Assembly: GCF_009928685.1 (NCBI RefSeq)
Contig: NZ_WWEO01000042.1
Coordinates: forward strand, 62,001-126,000
Length of the DNA stretch: 64,000 nt
Direction: 5' to 3'
Origin: Mucilaginibacter agri
Lineage (GTDB): Bacteria; Bacteroidota; Bacteroidia; Sphingobacteriales; Sphingobacteriaceae
Below, piece by piece: positions 34,557 to 43,991 of the stretch. The stretch's first letter is position 1; each line of letters starts with the position of its first letter. A program made the translations under genes and the position numbers. A model generated the notes under the pieces. It did not search any database and had not been told where the DNA came from. It saw only the letters and a list, made by a program, of their open reading frames with translations.

Positions 34557-34886
34557 TTATTTGATTTCGAGTTCGGCAATTAAACCATTGTTGATTTTAA
34601 AACGCTGATCAACATCAATCGGGTTTTTACCGGGGAAACTTCCCGACAGTGTCGTAGTAACAACGAACCCGTTCTCAATTTCTATTATCTGTTTGGCCTC
34701 CATTCTAAAATCATAGGCCTTATGTATTTTGGTTTGCCAATTTACAATTTCTTCAACGCCTGCGTACTTGGCGCCCTCGTCTTTAACCACCGCATCTTTC
34801 GCAAAAAGAGAAGCAACAGTAGAGATATCTTTAGCGTTTGAAGCGGTTATATACGCGGCAATTATCGTGGGAATTTCCGTTTTCAT
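34557..34886 (-). CDS. SnoaL/NTF2-like protein
   Basis: A 109-residue cytosolic NTF2-fold protein: TIIAAYITASNAKDISTVASLFAKDAVVKDEG at the N-terminus and GSFPGKNPIDVDQRFKINNGLIAELEI at the C-terminus. Family proteins of this size are often annotated as nuclear transport factor 2 family protein with no known activity. It follows the SDR gene by 11 bases, so they are probably co-transcribed. Confidence 0.8.
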   Translation of the reverse strand: MKTEIPTIIAAYITASNAKDISTVASLFAKDAVVKDEGAKYAGVEEIVNWQTKIHKAYDFRMEAKQIIEIENGFVVTTTLSGSFPGKNPIDVDQRFKINNGLIAELEIK

Positions 34887-34897
34887 GTAGCTGTAAA

Positions 34898-35698
34898 TTA
34901 AATGGTAGGCACGCTACCGCCGTCAATAGTAAACTCACCACCGTTAAGGTAAGCCGCGCGGTCTGAAACCAGAAAGGCAACCAGCTCTGCAACTTCAGCA
35001 GGTTCGGCAGGTCGGTTCATAGGTATGCCACCTAACGAGTCCATAATGGTTTTCAATGCAGCTGTTTTATCTCCGCCATTTTGTTTAGCGATATTATCGA
35101 TCATACCTTGTGCGCCATCAGTATTGATAAAGCCGGGTGCCACAGAATTTACGCGGATACCCTTTGGTGCCAGTTCTTTCGAAATAGCTTTGCTATAATT
35201 GGTTAGCGCTGCCTTAGCTGCGGCGTAGGCTATAGTTGCTTCCCATAAAGGCATTTTTCTTTGGATGGAAGAAATATGCAAAATAACCCCCGATTTCTGT
35301 TGGAGCATTTGAGGTAAAAATCCTCTGTCTAGTCTTACTGCTGCCAGCAGGTTTTTGTTTAATGCATCTTGCCAGTCGTCATCGGTTAATACCATAACGC
35401 CACCGCTTGGGGCTGATGAGCCGCCCAGTGTGTTGATGAGTATATCGATGCTCCCCAGGCGTTTTTGTGTTTCTGCAATGAGCTTTTGAGTACCTTCCAC
35501 TGTTGTGATATCTGCTTCAATGAATTGTTCGGGCTTAATACCTTCGGAAATGGAGCGAGCTGTAGTTACTATGCTGGCGCCGACTTTCAGCAGTCGGTCA
35601 AATATGGCTCGGCCCGCACCTTTAGTACCGGCGGTTACCAAAATGCGTTTACCGGCAAATTCTTTTTCGTCGATCTTTAAATATGCTTTTTGTTCCAT
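34898..35698 (-). CDS. Short-chain dehydrogenase/reductase
   Basis: A 266-residue cytosolic SDR. VTAGTKGAGRAIF near residue 21 is the nucleotide-binding loop (TGxxxGxG variant), NTLGGSSAPSGG near 88, and SSIQ...YAAAKAALTNYSK the catalytic Ser-Tyr-Lys set. VNSVAPGFINTDGA and GGEFTIDGGS complete the family pattern. Substrate unknown. Together with the MDR and NTF2-like genes it looks like a detoxification group. Confidence 0.9.
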   Translation of the reverse strand: MEQKAYLKIDEKEFAGKRILVTAGTKGAGRAIFDRLLKVGASIVTTARSISEGIKPEQFIEADITTVEGTQKLIAETQKRLGSIDILINTLGGSSAPSGGVMVLTDDDWQDALNKNLLAAVRLDRGFLPQMLQQKSGVILHISSIQRKMPLWEATIAYAAAKAALTNYSKAISKELAPKGIRVNSVAPGFINTDGAQGMIDNIAKQNGGDKTAALKTIMDSLGGIPMNRPAEPAEVAELVAFLVSDRAAYLNGGEFTIDGGSVPTI

Positions 35699-35798
35699 GG
35701 TAGTCGTAGTATTAATTAAAATACAAAGTTGGCGGATTGGGGGAGAAGGGTCAAGTAGGGAGAAATTTCTCCCTACTATTTTGTCTTTTTTGTCAACC

Positions 35799-36779
35799 TT
35801 AATGTTCTATATCGATAACTACTTTGCCCTTAGCGCCGTTCATATGCGCGTATGCTTCTTCAACAGTGTTAAGCGTAAAAGTTCCAGGGGCAACATTGGG
35901 TGTTAGCTGGCCATTGTCAATTAGCTTGGTAGCCTCTTGCAGTATTTCTGCGTGATGTGCACGGCCTTTGCCCGAAATTAACGGATATAAAGTAAACACC
36001 CCCGAATAGGTTGCACCACGGAAAGAAAGCGGTGCTAAAGAGTGCGAACCCCAACCCAATATGCTAATCACATGACCAACATATTGTTTAGCTGCCTTAA
36101 ATGATGCGTCTAACACTTCGCCACCAACAGTATCCAGTACTACGTCAAACCCTTCGCCATGGGTATATTTGTCCACGTATTCTTCTACTGAAAGGTTCTT
36201 GTAATCAATAGGAATAGCCCCATAGCCAGTTATCAGGTCGACTTTTGATGGATCAACTGTAGTATACACCTCAGCACCGAGTGCCTTGGCAATTTGTACT
36301 GCAATATGCCCAACGCCGCCGGCCCCGCCATGTATCAACACCTTTTTTCCAGGGCCAATGTTGGCCCGGTCCACCAAACCTTCCCATGCAGTAATAAAAA
36401 CAAGTGGTATTGAGGCTGTTGCTTTCATAGAAAGATTGCGCGGCTTAATAGCCAAAAGCGCTTCGTCTACAGCAGCGTATTCTGCCAACGAACCCGGTAC
36501 ACCGGCTATGCCGCCTGTCATCCCGTATACTTCGTCGCCTGCTTTAAATCGTGTTATGCCTTCGCCAACTGATTCAACCACGCCAGCCATGTCGATACCT
36601 AGAATACCAGGTAATTTAGCCTTGGCATGCGCAGCCTGGCCCGCTTTAATCTTCAGGTCGAGCGGATTAACGGCGCTTGCTAATATTTTAACTAATACTT
36701 CTCCTTTGCCAGCAAGGGGTTTATCAACCTCTTTTAATAGATAAGGTTTACCAAACTCTTCTAATATGAGTGCTTTCAT
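35799..36779 (-). CDS. NADP-dependent quinone oxidoreductase-like MDR protein
   Basis: A 326-residue medium-chain dehydrogenase without the structural zinc loop. KALILEEFGKPYLLKEVDKPLAGKGEVLVKILASAVNPLDLKIKAG is the family N-terminus, DMAGVVESVGEGITRFKAGDEVYG follows, and GGAGGVGHIAVQIAKALGA near residue 150 is the NADPH-binding motif. Family enzymes reduce quinones or enals. The MDR gene and the AraC gene share the - strand with a 193-base gap that holds candidate binding sites (TATTGGCTTG and ATTTGTCC on the - strand). Confidence 0.9.
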   Translation of the reverse strand: MKALILEEFGKPYLLKEVDKPLAGKGEVLVKILASAVNPLDLKIKAGQAAHAKAKLPGILGIDMAGVVESVGEGITRFKAGDEVYGMTGGIAGVPGSLAEYAAVDEALLAIKPRNLSMKATASIPLVFITAWEGLVDRANIGPGKKVLIHGGAGGVGHIAVQIAKALGAEVYTTVDPSKVDLITGYGAIPIDYKNLSVEEYVDKYTHGEGFDVVLDTVGGEVLDASFKAAKQYVGHVISILGWGSHSLAPLSFRGATYSGVFTLYPLISGKGRAHHAEILQEATKLIDNGQLTPNVAPGTFTLNTVEEAYAHMNGAKGKVVIDIEH

Positions 36780-36972
36780 AACTATTTAATAATCAATTAT
36801 TATTCGTGACAGAAACTGCGATGTATTTTGGGTCTTGGTTAATTATAAATCAAAGGTAGCCTAGCTAATAATGCCATAACATGGATTAAAAGAGCAAACC
36901 TTTGGACAAATGTGACAAGCCAATAAAAAGATTTATCGGCGCAATGATGTTAATAAGTTAAAGGAACGAGTA

Positions 36973-37830
36973 TTACTCGGGCATATCGGCTACGATGGAT
37001 ATTCCGGCCTTTTCGCGGAAGCTTTGCGGAGATACCTGGGTGAATTTTTTGAAGAATCTGCTAAAATAAAATTCGTCTGAAAAGTTGAGGCTGTAAGCTA
37101 TTTCTTTAATGCTTAACCGTGTAAGGTGAAGTTTTTTCTTAGCCTCCAAAATAATTCGCTCCTGTATCAGTACCGAAGGCGATTTTTTAAAATACCGCGT
37201 ACACCGTTTACTAAAGTTATTGGGCGTCATAGACAGTAAGTTGGCGTAATCGGTAGGTTTGTGGAGCTGCAGGAAGTGTGTATTCAGTAGCTTGCTAAAC
37301 TGCTCCATCTGCTCGTCGCGTTCGTTTTGCTGATTTGCTGCATCCATAGAGCGCATTTTGATACTACTTGATTTAGCCAGGAATAATTGGAGAAACGAAC
37401 GCAAAACAATATCGTCGGCCGGGTTTGCTGTAAATTCTTGCTCCATATCGGCAAGTAACCGCTCAAATGCTAACGCTTCGTGGTTGGTTAGTTTTACGGA
37501 TGGTTCGATATAAATGTTGTTGAATAAGAGTCCGTTGCAAGATACTTGTGCCTTGTGATATTCTATGCAATAAAAGTCGCCATGAAATTGCAACATTTGA
37601 TAAGTAAAAGCGCTGTCGGCGCTAATGTGGATCTGTTGTAACGGAGTCGAAAATAAAAGCATTTGACCGGCGAATGGGAAGTTCCCAAAATCAGCATGAT
37701 AAATGCCGCTGCCCTCCATAATTAAAATTACGGTGTAAAACGGAAAACTTGTCGGTACCGAAAGGTCGTCACTATGTGCTTGTTTCAACCCAAGCAAAAC
37801 TTCATTATCGGCAGAAAGAATATTCTTCAA
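36973..37830 (-). CDS. AraC-family transcriptional regulator
   Basis: A 285-residue regulator starting at a TTG; no in-frame ATG is close. The N-terminal half is a cupin-like effector domain (FYTVILIMEGSGIYHADFGNFPFAGQMLLFSTP). The C-terminal 100 residues hold two helix-turn-helices (NLLSMTPNNFSKRCTRYFKKSPSVLIQE and SIKEIAYSLNFSDEFYFSRFFKKFTQVSPQSFRE). It lies upstream of the MDR-SDR-NTF2 gene group on the same strand and likely controls it. The effector is unknown. Confidence 0.9.
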   Translation of the reverse strand: MKNILSADNEVLLGLKQAHSDDLSVPTSFPFYTVILIMEGSGIYHADFGNFPFAGQMLLFSTPLQQIHISADSAFTYQMLQFHGDFYCIEYHKAQVSCNGLLFNNIYIEPSVKLTNHEALAFERLLADMEQEFTANPADDIVLRSFLQLFLAKSSSIKMRSMDAANQQNERDEQMEQFSKLLNTHFLQLHKPTDYANLLSMTPNNFSKRCTRYFKKSPSVLIQERIILEAKKKLHLTRLSIKEIAYSLNFSDEFYFSRFFKKFTQVSPQSFREKAGISIVADMPE

Positions 37831-38413
37831 TTTTTTTCGACTTAATGGTATTACAATATTAATATATCTGTGCTTAACTATTGTTTTTACAGCCTTGATA
37901 TCTGAACGTCGACAGGTAGTAGCTTATTTGCGGCTCAACCATGCAATATTCGGCTACATCTGTTAATCGATCCCACTATTGGTGTTCACCCTGGTACGGC
38001 CCGCAGGTGCCTATTGTTTGTGGTGCCACAATCAACCAAAATCGCAAGTATACATACTAGGAATTCGCATAGTCAAGTAATAATTATGCCAATCTGTAAG
38101 GTGTTTATTTTTAGATTTTTAATTCTTTACATGGAGGTTTTAAGCAGCGTTATTTCGTTAATGTGCTTTCTGCCGATGATATATCAGTAAAATTGGTTGC
38201 GAGCTTTAATGCTTTCCGTCGAAACCTTTTTTCTGGATAACAGCACTTAAAATAATATAAACTTAACCTGCAATTTTTGATATGTTTGTAAACTAAGTTT
38301 AGTTTTGCTAAACATTAGATTGCGTGTACGATTGATGGCTTTAGATTTATCTGTTGAATAAAAGCCAATGCGGGTAGGCGTTAAATTAGAATAGTTGATA
38401 TTAAAGCAGAACT
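37831..38413. other. Intergenic region without recognisable gene
   Basis: 583 AT-rich bases between the AraC gene (-) and a HAD gene (+). I see no gene. A small inverted repeat, GTTTAG-N5-CTAAAC, is at 38297-38313, preceded by GTTT-GT-AAAC; this could be an operator for the HAD gene. Confidence 0.4.
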
Positions 38414-39097
38414 ATGCAAAATAAAACACAAATGGTAGTATTTGATATGGCAGGTACCACCGTAAACGAAAATAACCTCGTTTACAAAACCTTACAGAAA
38501 GCAATCAACAAAGCCGGATTTGAAATTTCTCTTGAAGAAGTATTAGCAGAAGGTGCTGGAAAAGAAAAAAAGCAAGCAATACGCTCGATACTTTCGGTAT
38601 TTGCCGGTGTAGAAGACCCTGCGCTCACAGATCGTATATACCAAAGCTTTATTTTACAGCTTACGGAGGCTTATAAGCGCGAGGAGGTACTGCCACAAAA
38701 CAATGCCAAAGAGTTGTTTGCCGCATTAAAAGAGCGTAATATACTTACCATTTTAAATACCGGGTACGACAGAACTACAGCTCAGTCCATTATAGATAAA
38801 CTTGGTTGGAAAGAAGGTGTAGAATTTGATGGGCTAGTGACGGCAACTGATGTGGATAAGAACAGGCCCGACCCAGACATGATTGTATTTGCGATGCAAA
38901 GGTTTGGAATTACAAATAGCAATAACGTAGTAAAGGTAGGTGATTCGACTATTGATATTGAGGAAGGCCAAAATGCCGGATGCGGATTAAATATAGGTAT
39001 CACTACAGGTGCTCATACTGCAGAGCAATTGCAAACCGCTAATCCTGATAAAATAATTGATGATTTGATAGATTTGCTCCCACTTTTAAATTATTGA
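38414..39097 (+). CDS. HAD-superfamily hydrolase, phosphonatase-like
   Basis: A 227-residue cytosolic HAD protein. FDMAGTTV near residue 10 is motif I (Asp nucleophile, DMAGTT as in phosphonoacetaldehyde hydrolases), LNTGYDRTTAQSIIDKLGW near 112 holds motif II, and KVGDSTIDIEEGQNAG near 175 motifs III/IV. The catalytic Lys used by true phosphonatases for a Schiff base is not obvious, so phosphonatase-like hydrolase is the fair name. No phosphonate transport genes are nearby. Confidence 0.82.
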   Translation: MQNKTQMVVFDMAGTTVNENNLVYKTLQKAINKAGFEISLEEVLAEGAGKEKKQAIRSILSVFAGVEDPALTDRIYQSFILQLTEAYKREEVLPQNNAKELFAALKERNILTILNTGYDRTTAQSIIDKLGWKEGVEFDGLVTATDVDKNRPDPDMIVFAMQRFGITNSNNVVKVGDSTIDIEEGQNAGCGLNIGITTGAHTAEQLQTANPDKIIDDLIDLLPLLNY

Positions 39098-39192
39098 TAA
39101 TATCAGCAGCTTAACAAGCTCTTGCTTTCACCAGTAACTATTTAGGCTAGTTGGATGAACGAGTTATAATTTAACCCTACTTTAATATCAGT

Positions 39193-40344
39193 TTGGTATT
39201 TTCGGGCTTATTCCTTTCTATGACTGTAATCGCTGCCGCAAAATACAATACGCCTGTAATCAAAAAGAACCAACCCGACGATAGCTTTAATTTCCGGCCT
39301 TTGCCGCAGCCAACAGGCAATTATCCTTATCATTTGGCTTTGCAACAGGTTTGCCCAGAAATCGGTGAACAACAAATTGTATTTCATATGGTAGGGGATA
39401 CAGGAAGCATTCGTAATACCAATTTTCAGCAATTGATTGCGGCAGTAATGGAAGAACAGTATAATGCGAATTTACCTGAAGAACAACCAAAGTTCTTATA
39501 TCACTTGGGCGATGTGGTATATCTGCACGGCGAGGCCTCGGGTTACAAGAGCCAGTTTTTTAAACCTTTTCATAATTACCCGGGTCCGATTCTGGCTATC
39601 GCTGGTAATCACGATAGCGATGTTAACCCAGATAGCCTGGAACGTTACGACAGCCTGGATGCTTTTAAAACGGTGTTTTGCGATACCGTGAGCCGACACG
39701 TTATCTTTAGCGGGGAAGATGCCCGGAAGAGTATGATACAGCCAAATGTTTACTGGACCCTGGAGATGCCCCTGGGTACCATAATCGGGCTGCATAGTAA
39801 TGTGCCGAAGTACGGCGTAATTACCAAGGAGCAAAGAGAATGGTTTATCAATGAACTTCGAACGACCAAATTAAAAAGGCCTGGCAAAGCACTTATTATT
39901 TGTTTGCATCATGCCCCTTATTCGGCCGATATAAATCACGGATCGAGTATACCGATGATCGAATTTTTAGAGGGAGCTTTTTTGGAAACGGGCATTAGAC
40001 CCGATATTGTTTTTAGTGGGCATGTGCATAACTATCAACGATTTGCCAAGACTTATGCCGATGGTTTAGCTGTGCCTTATATTGTTGCCGGCGCTGGTGG
40101 TTTTGACGAGCTACATGCTGTCGCATCGAAAGCCGATGAACGTTTCACGGCGAACAGCACCTTATTTGATGGGGTTAAACTTGAGCATTATTGTGATAAC
40201 AAACATGGCTTTTTAAAGATCAGTATTAAAAAGACCGAAAGTGGAATGGACTTAACAGGCGAATATTATACATTGTCGCATGAAACACAACCAGGCCCTG
40301 AACTGACCGCCATATTAGAAGATCGTTTCGTAGTGCATATTTAA
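39193..40344 (+). CDS. Metallophosphoesterase (calcineurin-like)
   Basis: A 383-residue protein with a hydrophobic N-terminus, starting at TTG (39193) or at the ATG at 39220. MVGDTG near residue 67, YHLGDVVYLHG near 104, AGNHDSD near 136, CLHHAPYSADINH near 237 and GHVHNYQ near 275 are the five metal-binding blocks of calcineurin-like phosphoesterases. Substrate is unknown. The gene converges with the SMR-like gene. Confidence 0.85.
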   Translation: MVFSGLFLSMTVIAAAKYNTPVIKKNQPDDSFNFRPLPQPTGNYPYHLALQQVCPEIGEQQIVFHMVGDTGSIRNTNFQQLIAAVMEEQYNANLPEEQPKFLYHLGDVVYLHGEASGYKSQFFKPFHNYPGPILAIAGNHDSDVNPDSLERYDSLDAFKTVFCDTVSRHVIFSGEDARKSMIQPNVYWTLEMPLGTIIGLHSNVPKYGVITKEQREWFINELRTTKLKRPGKALIICLHHAPYSADINHGSSIPMIEFLEGAFLETGIRPDIVFSGHVHNYQRFAKTYADGLAVPYIVAGAGGFDELHAVASKADERFTANSTLFDGVKLEHYCDNKHGFLKISIKKTESGMDLTGEYYTLSHETQPGPELTAILEDRFVVHI

Positions 40345-40396
40345 TAAGGCATCAACTTCTCGTGAACTCCAATAGGTGGGCAATTCAATATACCGG

Positions 40397-40771
40397 TTAC
40401 TTAGCTATTGCGAAAAATTTCAATCCTAGAATCCCCGTCATGATGAGTAACATAAAGAAAACTTCAATCCAGGAGATGGACTCCTTAAACCAGAGCACGT
40501 CTGCAAGCTTTAAAAGTGCGAGGGTAGCAGCCGTCCAAACGGCAAAGGCGGTTGCGGTTGAGAGCTGTTTAATGGCCAAAGAAAAGAAATAGACGTTTGC
40601 TATACCGAAAATAATGTAACCGATAAGCGGTGCAATAACGAGCAGGCCGGTATTGGTTTTATAAAAGTTGCCCCAGCTTAACGACTTAAAATTGCCGAAA
40701 TTGAGGTACTTAACCGAATAGGTCCAAGCCGTTTCGAAAACTGCAGCTATTATTAAATAAATCCAGGCCAA
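40397..40771 (-). CDS. SMR/EamA-like small membrane transporter
   Basis: A 124-residue inner-membrane protein with four hydrophobic helices. AWIYLIIAAVFETAWTYSVKY carries the conserved Glu of small multidrug resistance proteins, and AFAVWTAATLALLKLADVLWFKE matches the family's third helix. It starts at a TTG three bases after the preceding stop. It is the last gene of the long - strand operon, so it may export or flip an intermediate of the sugar pathway rather than a drug. Confidence 0.75.
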   Translation of the reverse strand: MAWIYLIIAAVFETAWTYSVKYLNFGNFKSLSWGNFYKTNTGLLVIAPLIGYIIFGIANVYFFSLAIKQLSTATAFAVWTAATLALLKLADVLWFKESISWIEVFFMLLIMTGILGLKFFAIAK

Positions 40772-40774
40772 TGG

Positions 40775-41737
40775 TTATGAGTTAGGATAAGGTTTATGTT
40801 GATCAGCGGCGTTGGTGGTATAGGCCTTTTGCAGCTTGTAACGGTTATATTTTAAACGAACAGGGGCTTTGTTCCACCATGCAGCCATTTGTTTTATAAT
40901 ATTGGGGCGAAGGTGGTAGTACTTCTTAAACCACTTGTATTTAAGTAATTTCTGCTCATCAAAGCGTTTTACCGAGAAAGCGTGCTGTAAAAAGTAATCT
41001 TTAGGGTAAGCATATCCCAAACCCCAATTCTCAGGTTTATCACCGGGAGCATGGCCGGGGTTATAAACTGTTTTAAACATATAATCCCAAATGGAAAGTT
41101 TAGTGCCAAAATTGGCATGAAAAACCTCCTGGTAGTTGGCATGGTGCCATAGATGCAACTCGGGCGAGTTAAGAACGTAACGTAGCTTACCCATTTTAAC
41201 ATTCACGTTTGCATGGATAAACATGCCGAACATCGCATCAAGTAAGGCCTTAATAGGAATTACCTCCGGGGCCGCTCCTAACAAAATGATGGGAGCAAAT
41301 TCGATTGTTTGGTTAATAATGATCTCCATTACATGCGAGCGAGAACCCGCTAAGAAATCAACTTCTTTTCCCGAGTGATGGGCTTCATGTATTCGCCAGA
41401 AAAACTTGTTGCTATGCTGAAAGCGATGAAAGAGATAGATATATAGATCGTGAATCACTACAAAGAATATCACCTGCACGGCTATCGGCCAGTTTTTTAC
41501 AAACTGAAAATGATCCCAATTAAAATGATGCTGCAACGGAGCGATGATGTAGTCGAAGATCAGGATTTTTAAAAAATAGCTTTGAATCAGCGTATACCAT
41601 ACCAAATCAATCCAAAAGCCTTCCCTGAAAAAGAGAAGGCCTTTACGGTACGGACTGATGCGTTCCCAGGCGATTATGAAAATTACCCAGCAAACCAGTA
41701 TAGTAGTGGTGATTGTTAGTAGTTTATCCTGTGACAT
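40775..41737 (-). CDS. Sterol desaturase / fatty acid hydroxylase-family protein
   Basis: A 320-residue membrane protein. HDLYIYLFHRFQHSNKFFWRIHEAHHSGKEVDF (residues about 115-148) and LHLWHHANYQ near 200 form the eight-His di-iron motif of the family. Members hydroxylate or desaturate lipids. It follows the NeuB gene by two bases and shares its operon, so its substrate may be a lipid or lipid-linked part of the surface glycan. Confidence 0.85.
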   Translation of the reverse strand: MSQDKLLTITTTILVCWVIFIIAWERISPYRKGLLFFREGFWIDLVWYTLIQSYFLKILIFDYIIAPLQHHFNWDHFQFVKNWPIAVQVIFFVVIHDLYIYLFHRFQHSNKFFWRIHEAHHSGKEVDFLAGSRSHVMEIIINQTIEFAPIILLGAAPEVIPIKALLDAMFGMFIHANVNVKMGKLRYVLNSPELHLWHHANYQEVFHANFGTKLSIWDYMFKTVYNPGHAPGDKPENWGLGYAYPKDYFLQHAFSVKRFDEQKLLKYKWFKKYYHLRPNIIKQMAAWWNKAPVRLKYNRYKLQKAYTTNAADQHKPYPNS

Positions 41738-41739
41738 TA

Positions 41740-43170
41740 TTAAATAACAGGTTTCTCTTTATACTCGGGGCTGATGTTTACACGCAGGCGTTTCATCGGG
41801 CCAATCTCAGATTCGTATACTTTTTTAACGCCGTCGCCGGCTGCAATTTCCACGTCGCGGATATCCCGTACCATACGTTGAAACCCTTGCGGCTCAACAG
41901 ATGCTGCATGATCAGATCCCCACATGGCGCGATCGAGCGTGAAATGCCTTTCAACAAAAGTGGCACCCATAGCTACCGCGGCAACAGTGGTTGCCAAACC
42001 CGTTTCGTGACCAGAATAGCCGATTGGTATACCCGCGTATTTGGCCTCCAGCGTTTGGATCATCTTTAGGTTTAACTCTTGCGGAGGGCAAGGATAGGCA
42101 GAGGTGGCATGAGCGATAAACAACGGATAATTAGGGTCAAATTCATCGATATAAGCCATGGTATCCTCAATCTCTTTCATGGTAGACATACCTGTTGAAA
42201 GCATCAGTGGTTTGCCTGTTTCCAGGATCCGTTGAATCAGTTCAAAATCTGTTAACGATGCCGAAGCCAGTTTGTAGATCACGGTATCAAAGCGTTCCAT
42301 AAAATCAACCGATGGCGCATCCCAGGCAGATACAAACCAGTCGATACCCAGTTTTTTACAGTACTGGTCAATTGCCGCATATTCTGCAATGCCAAATTCT
42401 GTTTTGCGCTTGTAGTCGATGTAGGTTATGCGTCCCCAGGGGGTATCGCGCATTAACTCCCATTGGTCTTTAGGTACGCAAATTTCTGGCGTGCGCTTTT
42501 GGAATTTAACAGCATCCGCTTTAGCAGCTACCGCTTCGTCAATTAACTTTTTGGCCGTTTCTAAAGATCCGTTGTGGTTAATTCCGATCTCCGCAATAAT
42601 ATAGCAGGGATGTCCCTTACCAATTACCCGGCCGTTGTTTAAGGTAATTGTTCCGTCTTTAACTTTCAGATTGTTCTTAGCGTCGATAATCAGTTCTGCA
42701 AACTCCCTGAAACAGCCTTCGCCACCCTTAGCTTCGCAAATAAAATCAGCATATACTTTTACATAAGGCAGCGCATCAGCCGGGCAGGCTGTAAGGCCAG
42801 CCAGTTGCATAATCTCAATATCGTTATAATCATCGCCGATGTAGGCAATTTCATGCGGCTCTAAACCAAGGCGCTCTGTTATTTCTTTAAAAATGGCAGG
42901 CTTATCTTTAATACCTAAATGTAACTCGGTGATCTGCAATTTTTCTGCACGTTTAACCACTGAAGGCGAGCGTTCGCCGGTGATAATACCAACATTTACA
43001 CCTGCAAATTTGCGTAGGCGTTCTGCCCCCATGCCATCGCGCATGTTAAATTTTTTAAGGCTTTCACCATGCTCATCATAATAAACACCAGCGTCGGTTA
43101 ACACTCCGTCGCAATCTGTAAGCAGTAATTTAATGGCCGAAGCCTTCTGTTTTAAAATCTCGTTTATCAT
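41740..43170 (-). CDS. HAD phosphatase fused to NeuB-type ulosonate synthase
   Basis: A 476-residue fusion starting at ATG 43170. Residues 12-165 are a KdsC-like HAD phosphatase: LLLTDCDGVLTD (Asp19, Asp21), MRDGMGAERLR, IGDDYNDIEIMQLAG. Residues about 175-476 are a PEP-condensing NeuB domain: CYIIAEIGINHNGSLETAKKLID, AVKFQKRTP, IDWFVSAWD, STGMSTMKEI, IGYSGHETG and ATFVERHFTLDRAMWGSDH. The protein ends soon after the usual linker (MKRLRVN), so the C-terminal SAF domain of typical NeuB proteins is absent. A phosphatase fused to the synthase implies a phosphorylated product, as in the KDN-9-phosphate pathway of Bacteroides. Product identity is not known. Confidence 0.88.
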   Translation of the reverse strand: MINEILKQKASAIKLLLTDCDGVLTDAGVYYDEHGESLKKFNMRDGMGAERLRKFAGVNVGIITGERSPSVVKRAEKLQITELHLGIKDKPAIFKEITERLGLEPHEIAYIGDDYNDIEIMQLAGLTACPADALPYVKVYADFICEAKGGEGCFREFAELIIDAKNNLKVKDGTITLNNGRVIGKGHPCYIIAEIGINHNGSLETAKKLIDEAVAAKADAVKFQKRTPEICVPKDQWELMRDTPWGRITYIDYKRKTEFGIAEYAAIDQYCKKLGIDWFVSAWDAPSVDFMERFDTVIYKLASASLTDFELIQRILETGKPLMLSTGMSTMKEIEDTMAYIDEFDPNYPLFIAHATSAYPCPPQELNLKMIQTLEAKYAGIPIGYSGHETGLATTVAAVAMGATFVERHFTLDRAMWGSDHAASVEPQGFQRMVRDIRDVEIAAGDGVKKVYESEIGPMKRLRVNISPEYKEKPVI

Positions 43171-43186
43171 AATTAAATTAAAGAGT

Positions 43187-43990
43187 TTAAATTGCTGTCC
43201 AACCACCGTCAATTACCAGGTTAGCTCCCGTCATGTAAGCCGAAGCTTCACTTGCCAGAAATATTAATGCACCCTGATAGTCATTAGCCTGTGCCATGCG
43301 GCCCAAAAGCGTTTTAGCTGAATAGTTAGTGATAAAAAATTCATTCTGATTATTCTCTACACCGCCCGGAGAAAGGGTATTTACCCGCACTCCCTGGTTA
43401 CCCCAGTACGAAGCCAAAAACCTTGTAAAATTGATTACAGCTCCTTTGGTTACGGGGTAAGCGGCCGACTTATAAAAGGTTTGTTCGCCGCACTCGTTAC
43501 GATAGATGGACTGATCGGGCCCAACCATGCCATAGGTTGAGGCTACGTTGATAATGCTTCCGCTATTTTGTGCGGCCATTATAGCGCCAAATATCTGCGA
43601 GCATAAAAACACACCGGTTATATTTACGTCGATAGACTTTTGAAAGGCATCCAAGGGATAATTCTCAAATGCGGAAAGTTCTTTGGCCATTGCCGGGTTT
43701 TCGAACATGTCGTTAATAGCGGCGTTGTTTACCAGTATATCTATCGATCCATATTTGTCTACAACGGCATCGCGTACTTTTGTTACTGATGCCTTGTTTG
43801 TTACATCTAATGCAATACCCAAATGGTTGTCGCCAAGCTGAGCGGCAAAGGCAACGGCAGCTTCTTCATTTACATCGGCAACCACTACATGGGCACCGGC
43901 CTGCGCTAATGCTTCACAATGTTTTTTGCCGATGAGGCCCAAAGCTCCGGTGACAATAGCGGTTTTTCCGTTTAACGAAAACAGGTCCAT
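43187..43990 (-). CDS. Short-chain dehydrogenase/reductase of the ulosonate operon
   Basis: A 267-residue SDR starting at the ATG at 43990, one base after the preceding stop; a start at 44005 would overlap it. KTAIVTGALGLIGKKHCEALAQAGAHVVVADV is the nucleotide-binding fold, NNAAIND near 85, and NVASTYGMVG...YPVTKGAVINFTRFL the Ser-Tyr-Lys set. It probably oxidises or reduces a hydroxyl of the sugar before or after amination. Related SDRs (PtmA type) occur in legionaminic acid loci. Confidence 0.85.
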   Translation of the reverse strand: MDLFSLNGKTAIVTGALGLIGKKHCEALAQAGAHVVVADVNEEAAVAFAAQLGDNHLGIALDVTNKASVTKVRDAVVDKYGSIDILVNNAAINDMFENPAMAKELSAFENYPLDAFQKSIDVNITGVFLCSQIFGAIMAAQNSGSIINVASTYGMVGPDQSIYRNECGEQTFYKSAAYPVTKGAVINFTRFLASYWGNQGVRVNTLSPGGVENNQNEFFITNYSAKTLLGRMAQANDYQGALIFLASEASAYMTGANLVIDGGWTAI

Positions 43991-43991
43991 A

